The notes: generated by a model not told the origin, from the sequence alone. Shown: positions 7,026 through 15,644, counted from the first letter of the stretch. The stretch: 35,598 nt of DNA from Candidatus Saccharimonadota bacterium (GCA_016219345.1 JACRNE010000006.1:1-35598); one strand, 5' to 3'. A program made the numbers and translations.

Positions 7026-7840
7026 TAAGCTCTTAGCTTGTAGCCGCGAGCGAACAATCTATAGTTAATTACAAATAACACCAAACCTGCTACTCCTATA
7101 ACCAATAGACTGATCCATGGATTTACATCGGCGTGTCCAAGCATTGAGTAGCGCAATGTATTGATCATGTAGTAAATGGGGTTAATTCTTGTAAGCGCTT
7201 CAAAAAGTGGTGGCAAGAGTGAAGCAGAATAAAATACCCCGCCCAAGAAAATTAATGGTTGCAAAATAAACGTCTGATATAGACTTAAGTCATCAAACTT
7301 CTCAGCCTTCAGGCCTACTAAAACACCTGCCATTGAGAAGAAAAACCCAATCAGAATAAAACTAAGCAAACACATCCAAACATGCGCAACAGGCAGCTCA
7401 GGAATCAATACTTTTGCCGTTATAAAAGCTATAGAAGTGATTATTGCACCTCTAAAAAAACCACCTAGCCCAAAACCCATAAGAAGCTGCGTATTAGAAA
7501 CAGGCGAGGCCAGCTGATCATCAATGGCTCTTTGGAATTTCTGCTGCAGAATAGAAAAAGAGTTATTTATAAAAATATTTATCGCAAAACTCATCATAAG
7601 AAGTCCGGGGATAATAAAAACTATATAGCTATGTCCATCTAATTCATTTATCCGGCTGCCTAGTGCAGCACCGAATATACTGATGTACAAATAAGTTTCT
7701 AGCAGGGGGCCAAATATAGTTTGACGCTTAATCCCCCAGAATCTGTGTAGCTCACGGCGAAGGACTGTCCAAAAGGGCAGCCATCGGTAGGTTACAAGAT
7801 CAGTTCTTTCTGCTGATGGCCCAAAAAGTTTGTCACGCAT
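7025..7840 (-). CDS. ABC-2 type transporter permease
   Basis: 271 residues with six predicted membrane helices and the ABC-2 layout: an N-terminal cytosolic segment (RWLPFWTVLRRELHRFWGIK), a first helix followed by YIVFIIPGLLMMSFAIN, and QKFQRAIDDQLASPVSNTQLL before the mid-protein helices. The late PLIFLGGVFYSASLLPPLFE and INPIYYMINTLRYSMLG stretches are hallmarks of the family, which exports lipids, polysaccharides or drugs. Its start overlaps the upstream ATPase gene by 8 bp, so the two are translationally coupled subunits of one exporter. The substrate cannot be read from the sequence. Confidence 0.92.
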   Translation of the reverse strand: MRDKLFGPSAERTDLVTYRWLPFWTVLRRELHRFWGIKRQTIFGPLLETYLYISIFGAALGSRINELDGHSYIVFIIPGLLMMSFAINIFINNSFSILQQKFQRAIDDQLASPVSNTQLLMGFGLGGFFRGAIITSIAFITAKVLIPELPVAHVWMCLLSFILIGFFFSMAGVLVGLKAEKFDDLSLYQTFILQPLIFLGGVFYSASLLPPLFEALTRINPIYYMINTLRYSMLGHADVNPWISLLVIGVAGLVLFVINYRLFARGYKLRA

Positions 7841-8591
7841 TTTTTAGTTTGTCCCTTGCTAATTCACTTCGTCCAACAACTTTTAGGTAAACATCTTCCA
7901 GAGTTTTCTTCTTGTAAGCTTCCTTTAGCTCGCTTGGTGTGCCAGTTTTCACTATTTTACCCTTGTTAATCAATGCTAAATTGTCGCAAAGTTCCTCAGC
8001 CTCTTCAATGTAGTGGGTTGTTAAAAGTATAGTTGTGCCTTCTTTGTTAACCTTTTTCATGTACTGCCAAAGCTCAAGTCTAAGTTCTACGTCAACTCCA
8101 GCTGTGGGTTCATCTAGAATTAACATTTTAGGTCTATGCATCAAGGCCCGAGCCAGAACAACTCTCCGTTTCATGCCGCCCGAGAGCAGACGGCTACTTT
8201 CCTTACGTTTATCGGTAAGAGAAAATGCTTCCAGCAACTCTTCAATTCGCTCTTTGCGTTCTTTTTTACGCATTCCATAGTAACCGCCGTGAAAGTCTAA
8301 ACTCTCTTCAACTGTTAGGAACCAGTCAAGATTAATTTCTTGGGGAGCGAGGCCAATTGCCGCCCGCGCTTTTTGATAATCCGTTACAACATCATGTCCA
8401 AAAACTTCAGCCTTACCACCAGTTGGTATGGCCAACCCCATAATGCAATGAATAAGGGTTGATTTACCGGCGCCATTTGGTCCTAGTAAACCAAAGAAAG
8501 ATCCTTCGGGGATTTCAAGATCAATGCCTTTTAAGGCCTCAGTCCCTCCATCGTAAGTCTTTTTTAGACCATTAACTCCCAACGCTATCAT
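7833..8591 (-). CDS. ABC transporter ATP-binding protein (ABC-2 exporter)
   Basis: 252 residues from the ATG at 8591. Motifs in order are Walker A GPNGAGKS (about residues 37-44), a Q-loop region around GLAPQEINLD, signature LSGGMKRR, Walker B MLILDEPTAGVD and an H-loop in LLTTHYIEEAEEL. This is the ATPase of a drug/lipid exporter (CcmA/NatA-like) and pairs with the overlapping permease. A longer frame begins at 8627, but that ATG overlaps a -35 box. A TTGCCA-N17-TAAAAT promoter ends 7 bp before 8591, so the shorter start is preferred and translation would be leaderless. Confidence 0.93.
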   Translation of the reverse strand: MIALGVNGLKKTYDGGTEALKGIDLEIPEGSFFGLLGPNGAGKSTLIHCIMGLAIPTGGKAEVFGHDVVTDYQKARAAIGLAPQEINLDWFLTVEESLDFHGGYYGMRKKERKERIEELLEAFSLTDKRKESSRLLSGGMKRRVVLARALMHRPKMLILDEPTAGVDVELRLELWQYMKKVNKEGTTILLTTHYIEEAEELCDNLALINKGKIVKTGTPSELKEAYKKKTLEDVYLKVVGRSELARDKLKNA

Positions 8592-8598
8592 TGGTTCA

Positions 8599-8627
8599 AT
8601 TTTATACAAACAGAGAGCATTTGGCAA
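8599..8627 (-). promoter_or_regulatory. Promoter of ABC exporter operon, leaderless
   Basis: On the minus strand, TTGCCA (8627-8622) and TAAAAT (8604-8599) are 17 bp apart. The -10 box ends 7 bp before the ATG at 8591, so the RNA should start at or within a base or two of the start codon. This fixes the start of the ATPase gene. The promoter lies downstream of structured RNA copy 2. Confidence 0.65.
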
Positions 8628-8658
8628 TCACCAACCCAGAGTGCTAGGTATTAAAAGA

Positions 8659-8733
8659 CTGGGAAGAGCAGCCCAAGCAGTCAAATTTAGTTTGCTGCCT
8701 GGCGCGATGAGAAACCCTGCAAGGGTGTCTCAT
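8659..8733 (-). ncRNA. Candidate structured RNA element, copy 2
   Basis: This is the reverse-strand homologue of 3398-3473, starting 3 nt after the ychF stop. Hairpin 1 is ATGAGA-C-ACCCT, loop TGC, AGGGT-T-TCTCAT. Hairpin 2 is CCAGGCAG with CTGCTTGG, inner CAAA/TTTG, loop CTAAA and the same bulged A. The tail GCTGCTCTTCCCAG matches copy 1 except for one base. The changed stem positions keep pairing, and the C/T mismatch in hairpin 1 is conserved, which argues for selection on RNA shape rather than recent duplication. It ends 32 bp before the -35 box of the ABC exporter, so here it belongs to the ychF transcript. Confidence 0.7.
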
Positions 8734-8736
8734 AAA

Positions 8737-9816
8737 CTAAACATTGAAGCGGAATTCAACTACATCGTTTGGTTGCATGACGTAATCTTTGCCTTCAGTA
8801 CGGACTTTCCCAGCGGCCTTTGCAGATGCTTCAGCCCCAGCTTCTATGAGATCTTCATAATTAACTATCTGAGCAGCTATAAATCCTCTTTCAAAGTCAC
8901 CATGAATTACTCCAGCCGCTTGCGGAGCGGTCGACCCTTTTTTGATAGTCCAAGCGCGAACTTCTTTTTCACCTGCGGTTAAATAGCTTTGGAGTCCCAG
9001 CGCGTCGTATGCAGCGTGAATGACTTTGTCCAGACCTCGCTCAGATACGTTATAGGATTCTAGAAGTTCCGTAGCATCGTTTTCATCCAAGCCTTTTAAC
9101 TCATCCTCTAACTTGGCGCAAACAAATATACTTACTGCTGAACCGACTAATTTTCTTAATTCTTGCTGTTTTTGTTCATCCGCTAAAGTTTCTTCATCCA
9201 CATTGAACAGATAAATTGCTGGCTTAGCTGTAATTAGCTGCAAATCGGCAATTAATTCAAAGTCTATATTTTCTCCAGCATGATTTAATGGCTTGCCACT
9301 ATCCAAGATTGCTTTAACTTTTTGAATTTCATCTACGATCGGCCGGAGTTTGGGGTTGGCTCTAGCTTCTTTCTCAGTCTTTTTTAATCTGTTATCTATC
9401 GTTTGCAGATCAGCCAAGATAAGCTCAGTGTTGATAACATCAATATCGTTTTTCGGGTTATGATCCTGGTCCATGTGCTGCACGTCGTTGTCTTCAAATG
9501 CTCTGACAACATGGCATATAGCACTGCAGCTTCTAATATGACTTAAGAATTGATTGCCTAGGCCCTCGCCCTGGCTGGCGCCTTTTACTAGACCCGCTAC
9601 ATCGACAAATTTAACTGTTGCAGGAACGGTTTTTTCACTCTTGTAGAGTTCAGCTAATTTATCTAGCCTCGGATCCGGTACGCCGACTATCCCAGTATTC
9701 GGCTCGATGGTGGCGAAAGGGTAGTTAGCTGCTAGAATATTATTATTGGTTAACGCATTAAAAAGCGTGGATTTTCCAACATTTGGGAGGCCGACAATGG
9801 CAATAGATAAACTCAT
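8737..9816 (-). CDS. ychF: Ribosome-binding ATPase YchF (OBG family)
   Basis: 359 residues, close to the usual 363. G1 is GLPNVGKSTLFNALT, the switch region PFATIEPNTGIVGVPD, G3 DVAGLVKGAS and the G4-equivalent NVDE. NxxE instead of NKxD is the feature that makes YchF prefer ATP. A coiled-coil region (EKEARANPKLRPI) and a C-terminal TGS domain (VRAWTIKKGSTAPQAAGVIHGDFE) follow. It is a conserved translation-associated ATPase. A TGG-TATAGT extended -10 (9824-9829) ends 7 bp before the ATG; the intervening TACGGGG could also act as a very close Shine-Dalgarno. It is divergent from the GGDEF gene and followed by structured RNA copy 2. Confidence 0.96.
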   Translation of the reverse strand: MSLSIAIVGLPNVGKSTLFNALTNNNILAANYPFATIEPNTGIVGVPDPRLDKLAELYKSEKTVPATVKFVDVAGLVKGASQGEGLGNQFLSHIRSCSAICHVVRAFEDNDVQHMDQDHNPKNDIDVINTELILADLQTIDNRLKKTEKEARANPKLRPIVDEIQKVKAILDSGKPLNHAGENIDFELIADLQLITAKPAIYLFNVDEETLADEQKQQELRKLVGSAVSIFVCAKLEDELKGLDENDATELLESYNVSERGLDKVIHAAYDALGLQSYLTAGEKEVRAWTIKKGSTAPQAAGVIHGDFERGFIAAQIVNYEDLIEAGAEASAKAAGKVRTEGKDYVMQPNDVVEFRFNV

Positions 9817-9823
9817 CCCCGTA

Positions 9824-9829
9824 ACTATA
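9824..9829 (-). promoter_or_regulatory. Extended -10 box of ychF
   Basis: Minus-strand TGGTATAGT, with the -10 hexamer at 9829-9824, ends 7 bp before the ychF ATG. It implies a leader of 0-2 nt. No convincing -35 box is seen. Confidence 0.5.
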
Positions 9830-9851
9830 CCAGACTCTAGCTCTGAAGGTA

Positions 9852-9880
9852 TTGATTTTTTAAAGCTTTTATGCTAAAAT
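9852..9880 (+). promoter_or_regulatory. Promoter of diguanylate cyclase gene, leaderless
   Basis: TTGATT (9852-9857) and TAAAAT (9875-9880) are 17 bp apart, with a TGC extension before the -10. The ATG at 9890 is 9 bp after the -10, leaving about 2-3 nt of leader and no room for a Shine-Dalgarno. It is back to back with the ychF promoter in a 73-bp spacer. Confidence 0.6.
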
Positions 9881-9889
9881 AGTTAGATT

Positions 9890-10876
9890 ATGCCAGATAT
9901 ACAACAGCCAGATACGACGCCTGAATCAGCTCCCGAAGCTTTTGTATTCCCTGAAGTTGATATTCAAAAACATAGGGAATTCCATCTTGAATATGACAGG
10001 CCTTATACGGAAAAGGAAGCTCGTTCGAAAGAACTTGCCCTGTTTTATATAAGCCAATTCTTTAACCACGCTGAGGCTGAAGGTCTATTCCCTCATAAGC
10101 CAGAATCACGAGAATTCAGCTCAGAAGGAGTTGGGGACATGGCTGCTATTTATCAAAGAAATGTAGCAGATGTTGATGATCCGCTCGAATATTCATCTAA
10201 GATAACTAGAGAAGTAAAGAAAAATGCCCACGATGCCTTCCATGATGGGCTAACAGGTCTGTTAAATCGCAAAGGCTTCGATAAGGAGTTAAGTTCAAGG
10301 ATGGCGGCGATAGAGCGCGAGGATGATGATCCAAGCTTAGACAGGAAGGCTCCAAGGCCAGCCGCTCTATTCGTTATAGACCTAAATGGTATGAAAAAAA
10401 TAAATGATGAAAAAGGCCATCCGGTTGGTGATATGATCCTTGTTTCGGCTGCTGAAGTAATAATGAAAACTGTCAGGGGGCAAGATATTGTTGCTAGAAC
10501 AGGCGGAGATGAGTTTATGGTTGCTGTATTTAAGGAAGAAGAGCCAGATGAAGGCCCTGTTCCACATCCAACTGAAGGCGTGATTGATGGGAAAAGAGGG
10601 GTGGAAGAAGAGATAGACCCTGGCATGGAATTAGAACAACCAGATTTAATCAGAGATTTTTCTAAACGGGTTGCATTAGAGACACTAGCCCGTATTGAAA
10701 AAGCAGCCCTAGGAGATGTGGACGATCTAGAGCTAGCTATCGGCGGTGTTGAATGGGATGTTTCAAAACCATTTCAGGAAATGTATGAAGAAGCTGATGC
10801 AAAAATGTACAGAGACAAAGAAGAAAAATATGCCGCTAAGGGCGAAGTTCCCCGAAAAGAAAAACCACCCAAGTAA
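9890..10876 (+). CDS. Soluble diguanylate cyclase (GGDEF domain)
   Basis: 328 residues with no membrane segment. An N-terminal region of about 110 residues has no recognised sensor domain. The GGDEF domain follows: DGLTGLLNRKGF entry motif, FVIDLNGMKKINDEKGHPVGD, then RTGGDEFM with an intact GGDEF active site (about 205-209). RGQD five residues before it fits an RxxD product-inhibition I-site. The final LAIGGVEWD and EADAKMYRDK elements are present. Between them is an acidic, Pro-rich insertion of roughly 40 residues that the domain normally lacks. It likely makes c-di-GMP from two GTP. No EAL, HD-GYP or PilZ protein is present in the window. It lies between ychF and the surface/pilus locus. 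Confidence 0.88.
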   Translation: MPDIQQPDTTPESAPEAFVFPEVDIQKHREFHLEYDRPYTEKEARSKELALFYISQFFNHAEAEGLFPHKPESREFSSEGVGDMAAIYQRNVADVDDPLEYSSKITREVKKNAHDAFHDGLTGLLNRKGFDKELSSRMAAIEREDDDPSLDRKAPRPAALFVIDLNGMKKINDEKGHPVGDMILVSAAEVIMKTVRGQDIVARTGGDEFMVAVFKEEEPDEGPVPHPTEGVIDGKRGVEEEIDPGMELEQPDLIRDFSKRVALETLARIEKAALGDVDDLELAIGGVEWDVSKPFQEMYEEADAKMYRDKEEKYAAKGEVPRKEKPPK

Positions 10877-10912
10877 ACACGTCGTATATATTTTTCCTAA
10901 ACAAGAAATCCC

Positions 10913-10954
10913 ATACATCCATCATTAATTGTTTTTAGTAATAATGGATTGTAT
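10913..10954. terminator. Long imperfect hairpin after the GGDEF gene
   Basis: ATACATCCATCATTA (10913-10927) pairs with the arm ending GGATTGTAT at 10954, about 14 bp with one bulge and one C/A mismatch, around a loop containing TTTTT. No T-run follows, so intrinsic termination is uncertain; it may be an RNA-stability hairpin. The rest of the 10877-11077 spacer shows only a possible TTGTAA(11023)-N18-CATACT(11047) promoter for the next gene. Confidence 0.35.
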
Positions 10955-11077
10955 AGCTGCATAATTCCACCTACGCCAACGTAATAAAAACTTGCAAAAT
11001 CTATACGCTTATGCTTGCATCTTTGTAACAGATGTGGTACTTTATTCATACTTAAATAGAAAATTGAGAATTTTAAG

Positions 11078-12022
11078 ATGAATGAGTCAGAGCTAGAGAA
11101 AAATCCTGGATTCCTTGGCAGGTTGAGGGATTTTGCTAGTGATACAGTCGATAGGCTTGCCGGTGTTCCCAAAAGCAGGATGGCAGTCTATGGAGCAGCT
11201 GGGGTAGCAGCTTTCTTTGCAAACTCTGAGATGAACTCAAACAATCAGGCCGAAGCCCGCACTCCGATAGATGATGGTTCGGGCAGGGTGACATTGGTAG
11301 GCACAGTAACTGTCAAAGACACCCTAACAACCAAAGATGGAAATAAACACACTGCCGTTACCATTAGCAGGGAGACATTTGATCCATATCCCGACGATGA
11401 CTACAAGCCTACTGGCGTATACACTGCGATAAACGGATCTATAAAACCGTCTACAACAAAAGAAAAGGGAGGCAAGTTCAACCCTTTGGACGTTAACTAT
11501 ACTCTGCCCGATGCTTATGGTTGTGGTATACCTGCACCATCTGGCCTGACATTTAAATATAATGGCAACAAAAAGCTTAAAGTTTCTGGTCGGCCCACTC
11601 ATAAGAAAATCTTTGGCAAAAAGAAATTCGAAGTTCGAGCACGGATGGGTATTACATCTAGTCCTGGCGATGAGCAAAAGGTCATAGAGCTACGGCGAAT
11701 AGCCGACCAAAACGGTGAACCTGATCCGTTATCTAAGATCGAAAGACTTAAACTTCTAAGAGTTAAACCTAATCGCTCAGCAACTCGAAAGTACAAAATC
11801 AACATGGATAAATGCTATCCCATTTCGGAAGCGACAGCTCCTGAGTATGATAAATATAAACAGCTCGGTTACGAATTTGTGCCCACAGAAATATATATAG
11901 AATACGTTGCGAAAATAAGAAACAAGAAAAACGGGTTAATATACGAATCTGAACAAAGAGGAAGCTTCCCTTTAAACGAGGTAAGAATTTACAACCCAGA
12001 AGCCTACAAAACTGCTCCGTAG
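11078..12022 (+). CDS. Predicted exported or membrane-anchored protein, unknown function
   Basis: 314 residues, not recognised. A charged, amphipathic N-terminal stretch (residues 1-35) is followed by one hydrophobic segment (MAVYGAAGVAAFFA) and an Ala-rich site that could be a signal-peptide cleavage region (QAEART). The remainder is polar and beta-rich, with a VTLVGTVTVKD segment, a Gly/Pro-rich centre and many Lys/Arg. Two Cys (in YGCGIPAPSG and MDKCYPIS) could pair outside the cell. It is the first of three envelope-type genes ahead of pilM, all on the same strand. No Shine-Dalgarno is evident. Confidence 0.65.
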   Translation: MNESELEKNPGFLGRLRDFASDTVDRLAGVPKSRMAVYGAAGVAAFFANSEMNSNNQAEARTPIDDGSGRVTLVGTVTVKDTLTTKDGNKHTAVTISRETFDPYPDDDYKPTGVYTAINGSIKPSTTKEKGGKFNPLDVNYTLPDAYGCGIPAPSGLTFKYNGNKKLKVSGRPTHKKIFGKKKFEVRARMGITSSPGDEQKVIELRRIADQNGEPDPLSKIERLKLLRVKPNRSATRKYKINMDKCYPISEATAPEYDKYKQLGYEFVPTEIYIEYVAKIRNKKNGLIYESEQRGSFPLNEVRIYNPEAYKTAP

Positions 12023-12077
12023 AAGTTATCCCTAATTTGTAATATAATCTTAAGCGTTAACACATTCAGGCTGTTTA

Positions 12078-12500
12078 ATGTTTAAGATAAAAATAGATAA
12101 GCCCAAGATAAAAAAACTTAAAACAAAAAAAAGTATATTACTGATTGTTTTTATATTTGCATTCATCGGGCTAACAATTTTTTATCTGTATAGCAATAAA
12201 AATAAAGATGATGCAAAAATTCCTCAAAATTCTCAACAGCCGATGGAGACCTACAAAGAAGGTCCTGGAGGAGATCCAAGTTTAGTCATAAGTTACCATG
12301 ACCAAGCGGTCACTGCTTTTAAGGCTGGAGATAAGGAAAAGGCTAAAGAACTAGCCATAAAAGGGTTGGATGAGAATAGTAAGTTGACCGAAGCTCAGCA
12401 GGCACAGATACAGGGGCAGATGAAAATAGTCTACGATATGTCCGATATAAGCAAAGGTATTTATTTTGAGGCTGAAAATGGGCCGTTTGAGCAAGAATAA
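12078..12500 (+). CDS. Small membrane-anchored protein with a helical repeat
   Basis: 140 residues. A very basic cytosolic N-terminus (KIKIDKPKIKKLKTKK) precedes one transmembrane helix (about 20-41, ILLIVFIFAFIGLTIFYLYS). A short Gly/Pro linker leads to a helical segment (YHDQAVTAFKAGDKEKAKEL) resembling a TPR unit. A TATAAT box (12043-12048) lies 29 bp upstream. Its 3' end overlaps the next gene by 23 bp, so the two are probably translated together. It may help anchor or export the large secreted protein encoded next; that is inference from position only. Confidence 0.7.
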   Translation: MFKIKIDKPKIKKLKTKKSILLIVFIFAFIGLTIFYLYSNKNKDDAKIPQNSQQPMETYKEGPGGDPSLVISYHDQAVTAFKAGDKEKAKELAIKGLDENSKLTEAQQAQIQGQMKIVYDMSDISKGIYFEAENGPFEQE

Positions 12501-15500
12501 AAACATTTTTCTAAGGCTAGGGATACTAGTATCCCTTTCCGTTGTGGCTGGTTTTGCTTTTTCAGCTAAAACCGATGCAGCATACAGTGATTTACCAACT
12601 TATTTAAACAGTACATACGATCAATATATAAGTCTTGAATCGAATGATCCTATAACTGGTCGAGGAAACTATACTCCCAGTTTTAGATTCTTACTTTATA
12701 GTCCTACGGTCGGACGTTCTGACTCTGTAAAGATTTCTCGGGGACTAGCGAATAGAATACCTAGATGTGATGACTTTAACATAACTCAAGCACCGGCAAC
12801 GAATGACAATTTATCAGATGGCCAAACTAGGGTAGGGAGTGACACTAATATGAATTCATACTGTTCTGATGTATCAGACGGGTTCATAATAAACAATTTA
12901 AATAGAGGTTCAGGCGCTGGATGGGATGTCTCCGAGAGGTTTGGTAATAATTATTCGGTGACCGTTATCCGTATTGCTCTGAAAACGAGCCCAGATAGGC
13001 CCAGTGTTTTTGCTGATGCAGAAGTAAGGGGAGGTAGTGACAGGCTAAGCTATGTTGGGGACAATACCTCACCAGGTGGTTCTCTAGACTCGTCGAGTAG
13101 AGTGAGCTTGAGTATACCTGAGCCCGGAACAAGCACGATTAGAAATAGATTTGCTCCACCGTGTAATTACAATGGTGCTAGAGCCTGGGTTTGGTGGAAG
13201 GATGCAGACTCCAGGGCGGATGCCAACGGAGGCAGTCCTGTTAATTTTCAGCTAAGAGAATTTAGAAACGGCTATAGTGGATCTTATACCGTTGTAGATA
13301 GCGGTGATGCAGGCGATGGAGGAACGATTTATAGAAGTAGTTTTGTGCCCAGGTCTGGCGCTAAGTATGAAATGATATTTACAGGCGTCCAATCTAGGAA
13401 TACTAGCACCGGTCGACCAGCTAACACTATAAAAATATGGATGCCTTTTGACTCGGCGGCTGCCCATGTGAGATGTGACCCTCCGCCCGCGTCTGTTGGA
13501 TCTTGTGGCACGAGTGTGCACTTCAACATAGCCAGTGGCGGCTCCAGGGTAAGAGTGTACGCGCTTAATGGCAGTCAGGCCCCCACCAACCCGAGAAGCG
13601 GGGCGCCTAGGGGTACATTAGTATATGACGAAGTTCATAACGCAACCGCTGAGGTCGATTTGGATGTTCACGTCGGGCTGGATAAATTGCTTAGTAATAA
13701 TGGCTGGGAAGTCTTGGTTAAACCAAACTCCGGTGGTCCTAACCAAGAATTAGGCCCAAATTCCGAATATAGATTTTTAGATATAGGCCCCTGCTGGAAT
13801 GTAAGCTGCTCAATCCAGATTGATGGCAATATTCCAGGTGATGAGCAGGCTAATAGGGTTATGGCCGGGTCAACAACCGAGGCTAGGGTAACAATAATCA
13901 ACAACGGCTCGAACCGAATACCTTTAAATCTTAATGGTGTTGGGCAATTAGGTGTAAACACAGACATAGGTTTCGTGCCAATTAATAATCAAGGTAATTA
14001 CCCTAATGGAGTAAATCCTGGAGAAGCAGCCACTTCTACCCCCTTTACCGTACCATGGCCGATCGGCAGTTATGGCTTTAACGGCTATCCAGATATGTTC
14101 GGTAAATTTGGGCTGGGTCCAGCATGCCCCATAACATACTCTACCTATCAACAATTTAACATTACGCCAATTGCTCAATCTCCTGTAATGGATGATGAAG
14201 ATCCCAGAACCATTACTTACATAACTGGTGGAAATAATTCAGGTGCATCGGTAACACTAGGCTGGCAACGCCAATTGATTAGGAAGCGAGGCGGGGCGGT
14301 AACAACGTTGGATGGAATTTATTCTGGAGCCAGCACCTTTGGTAACTATACCGAGTCTCACGGAATCGGTTCGCCCGGAGTGCCACTCGTCCCAGGTACT
14401 TTACAGGCCGGTGATCAAGTTTGCTCGTGGGCGAATTTCTCAATAACTGATGGCTGGGTAGGTCCTGGAAATGATATAGCTGGGCCTAGTGCTAAATCCC
14501 TGCCCGCCAACCCAGCTGAAAGTGGCTGTATTACTATTTCCGACCGTCCATACCTCAGACTCTACGGCTCAGATGCCATGGCAGGCTCCGACTTTGCAGT
14601 TGGTGGAGTTTGTAACAACGCTAATTCTAGTGAGATCAAGACATACTTCTCCCGTCACGCCGACAGGAGTGGATCGGGCGTGCACTTTGCAGCTCTAGCT
14701 ATGGGCCTAATCACCGAGTTTAGTAGCGCCAGTCTAAGAACTTCTACACCAATACCTACGAATGGACTAAGCTTTGCTAATACTGGAGCTGGATCACCAG
14801 GCAGCTACGCTGGAGCTAATATCTGCGGTGGTGACTTTTACGGTGAAACTCAATATGACGATCCAGCCAAGAAAAACACTAGATCAGGCTCTACTCTGCC
14901 TCTAGCTAGCCTAAACACTGGTCCAACTGACGGAATGCAAACTCTAGCTCAACCATCAGGTTCTCCAAGTCGGCTCACCCTAAACGGCACAACTGGCTTT
15001 AACAACCGGCACACTATCTACGTAGACGGTGACCTAAACATAAACAGTAATATTGAGTACTCGGCCTTCACTGATCCGACGGATGCACCAGCCTTGGCAG
15101 TAATTGTCAGTGGAAACATCTACATAAATAGAAATGTCACCAGGCTAGATGGACTATATGTGGCTCAGAAGCGGGCAGATAACACTGGCGGAACTATCTT
15201 CACCTGCAGCGATGGCTTTAACGAGTATGATACCGATAGCCCTGGTGCCGACGCAGCCCTATTGGCCAACTGCTCTAGCCAGCTAACCATTAACGGCGCC
15301 TTTGTAGCGGATTACGTTAGATTCCTCAGAACCATAAACTCCCTCAGGGACTCAAGAGTAAATGACCAGGAATTAACAGGCATTACAAAAGCCGCAGAAG
15401 TCTTTAACTTTACCCCAGAGATATATCTGTCTCCGCCACCCTTCAACAACGAAACCTCAAGCAACGGTCGTTACCAATCCTTTGAAACCCTCCCACCTAT

Positions 15501-15507
15501 TCTTTAA
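12478..15507 (+). CDS. Very large secreted protein, possible pilus-associated adhesin
   Basis: 1009 residues from the ATG at 12478, which has GAGG 6 nt upstream. A signal peptide is clear: basic start, hydrophobic LGILVSLSVVAGFAFSA, then TDAAYSD. The rest is Ser/Thr/Asn/Gly-rich and beta-strand-like with Cys residues spread along it. A middle stretch (about 450-500) resembles CARDB/Ig-like modules (TTEARVTIINNGSNRIPL). The C-terminal 180 residues form a repetitive beta region (HTIYVDGDLNINSNIEYS, ALAVIVSGNIYINRNVTR), suggesting a beta-helix-like end. No sortase motif or C-terminal anchor is present. The place just upstream of pilM suggests a PilY1-like tip or adhesion role, but no homology to PilY1 was recognised. 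Confidence 0.75.
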   Translation: MGRLSKNKNIFLRLGILVSLSVVAGFAFSAKTDAAYSDLPTYLNSTYDQYISLESNDPITGRGNYTPSFRFLLYSPTVGRSDSVKISRGLANRIPRCDDFNITQAPATNDNLSDGQTRVGSDTNMNSYCSDVSDGFIINNLNRGSGAGWDVSERFGNNYSVTVIRIALKTSPDRPSVFADAEVRGGSDRLSYVGDNTSPGGSLDSSSRVSLSIPEPGTSTIRNRFAPPCNYNGARAWVWWKDADSRADANGGSPVNFQLREFRNGYSGSYTVVDSGDAGDGGTIYRSSFVPRSGAKYEMIFTGVQSRNTSTGRPANTIKIWMPFDSAAAHVRCDPPPASVGSCGTSVHFNIASGGSRVRVYALNGSQAPTNPRSGAPRGTLVYDEVHNATAEVDLDVHVGLDKLLSNNGWEVLVKPNSGGPNQELGPNSEYRFLDIGPCWNVSCSIQIDGNIPGDEQANRVMAGSTTEARVTIINNGSNRIPLNLNGVGQLGVNTDIGFVPINNQGNYPNGVNPGEAATSTPFTVPWPIGSYGFNGYPDMFGKFGLGPACPITYSTYQQFNITPIAQSPVMDDEDPRTITYITGGNNSGASVTLGWQRQLIRKRGGAVTTLDGIYSGASTFGNYTESHGIGSPGVPLVPGTLQAGDQVCSWANFSITDGWVGPGNDIAGPSAKSLPANPAESGCITISDRPYLRLYGSDAMAGSDFAVGGVCNNANSSEIKTYFSRHADRSGSGVHFAALAMGLITEFSSASLRTSTPIPTNGLSFANTGAGSPGSYAGANICGGDFYGETQYDDPAKKNTRSGSTLPLASLNTGPTDGMQTLAQPSGSPSRLTLNGTTGFNNRHTIYVDGDLNINSNIEYSAFTDPTDAPALAVIVSGNIYINRNVTRLDGLYVAQKRADNTGGTIFTCSDGFNEYDTDSPGADAALLANCSSQLTINGAFVADYVRFLRTINSLRDSRVNDQELTGITKAAEVFNFTPEIYLSPPPFNNETSSNGRYQSFETLPPIL

Positions 15508-15514
15508 TACCCTC

Positions 15515-15542
15515 TTGCTAGTCATAACGCTTATGATATAAT
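15515..15542 (+). promoter_or_regulatory. Strong promoter of the pilM operon
   Basis: TTGCTA (15515-15520), 16 bp, then TATAAT (15537-15542) with a TGA extension. The leader is about 95 nt and holds a small CCTCT/AGAGG hairpin (15560-15573). It ends in AAAGGA roughly 10 nt before the pilM ATG. This is the best consensus promoter in the window and drives the assembly genes. Confidence 0.7.
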
Positions 15543-15644
15543 TTCTGCTGTAGCAATTGCCTCTATAAAGAGGGTGGGCAAGATGATGATAAGATTGCAA
15601 AATAAACAAAAAAAATCTACACACCGAATAAAGGATATTAACAG

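Noticed and set aside
8592-8627. Longer N-terminus of the ABC ATPase from the ATG at 8627
   Set aside because: That ATG overlaps the -35 box, and the added residues lack family similarity.
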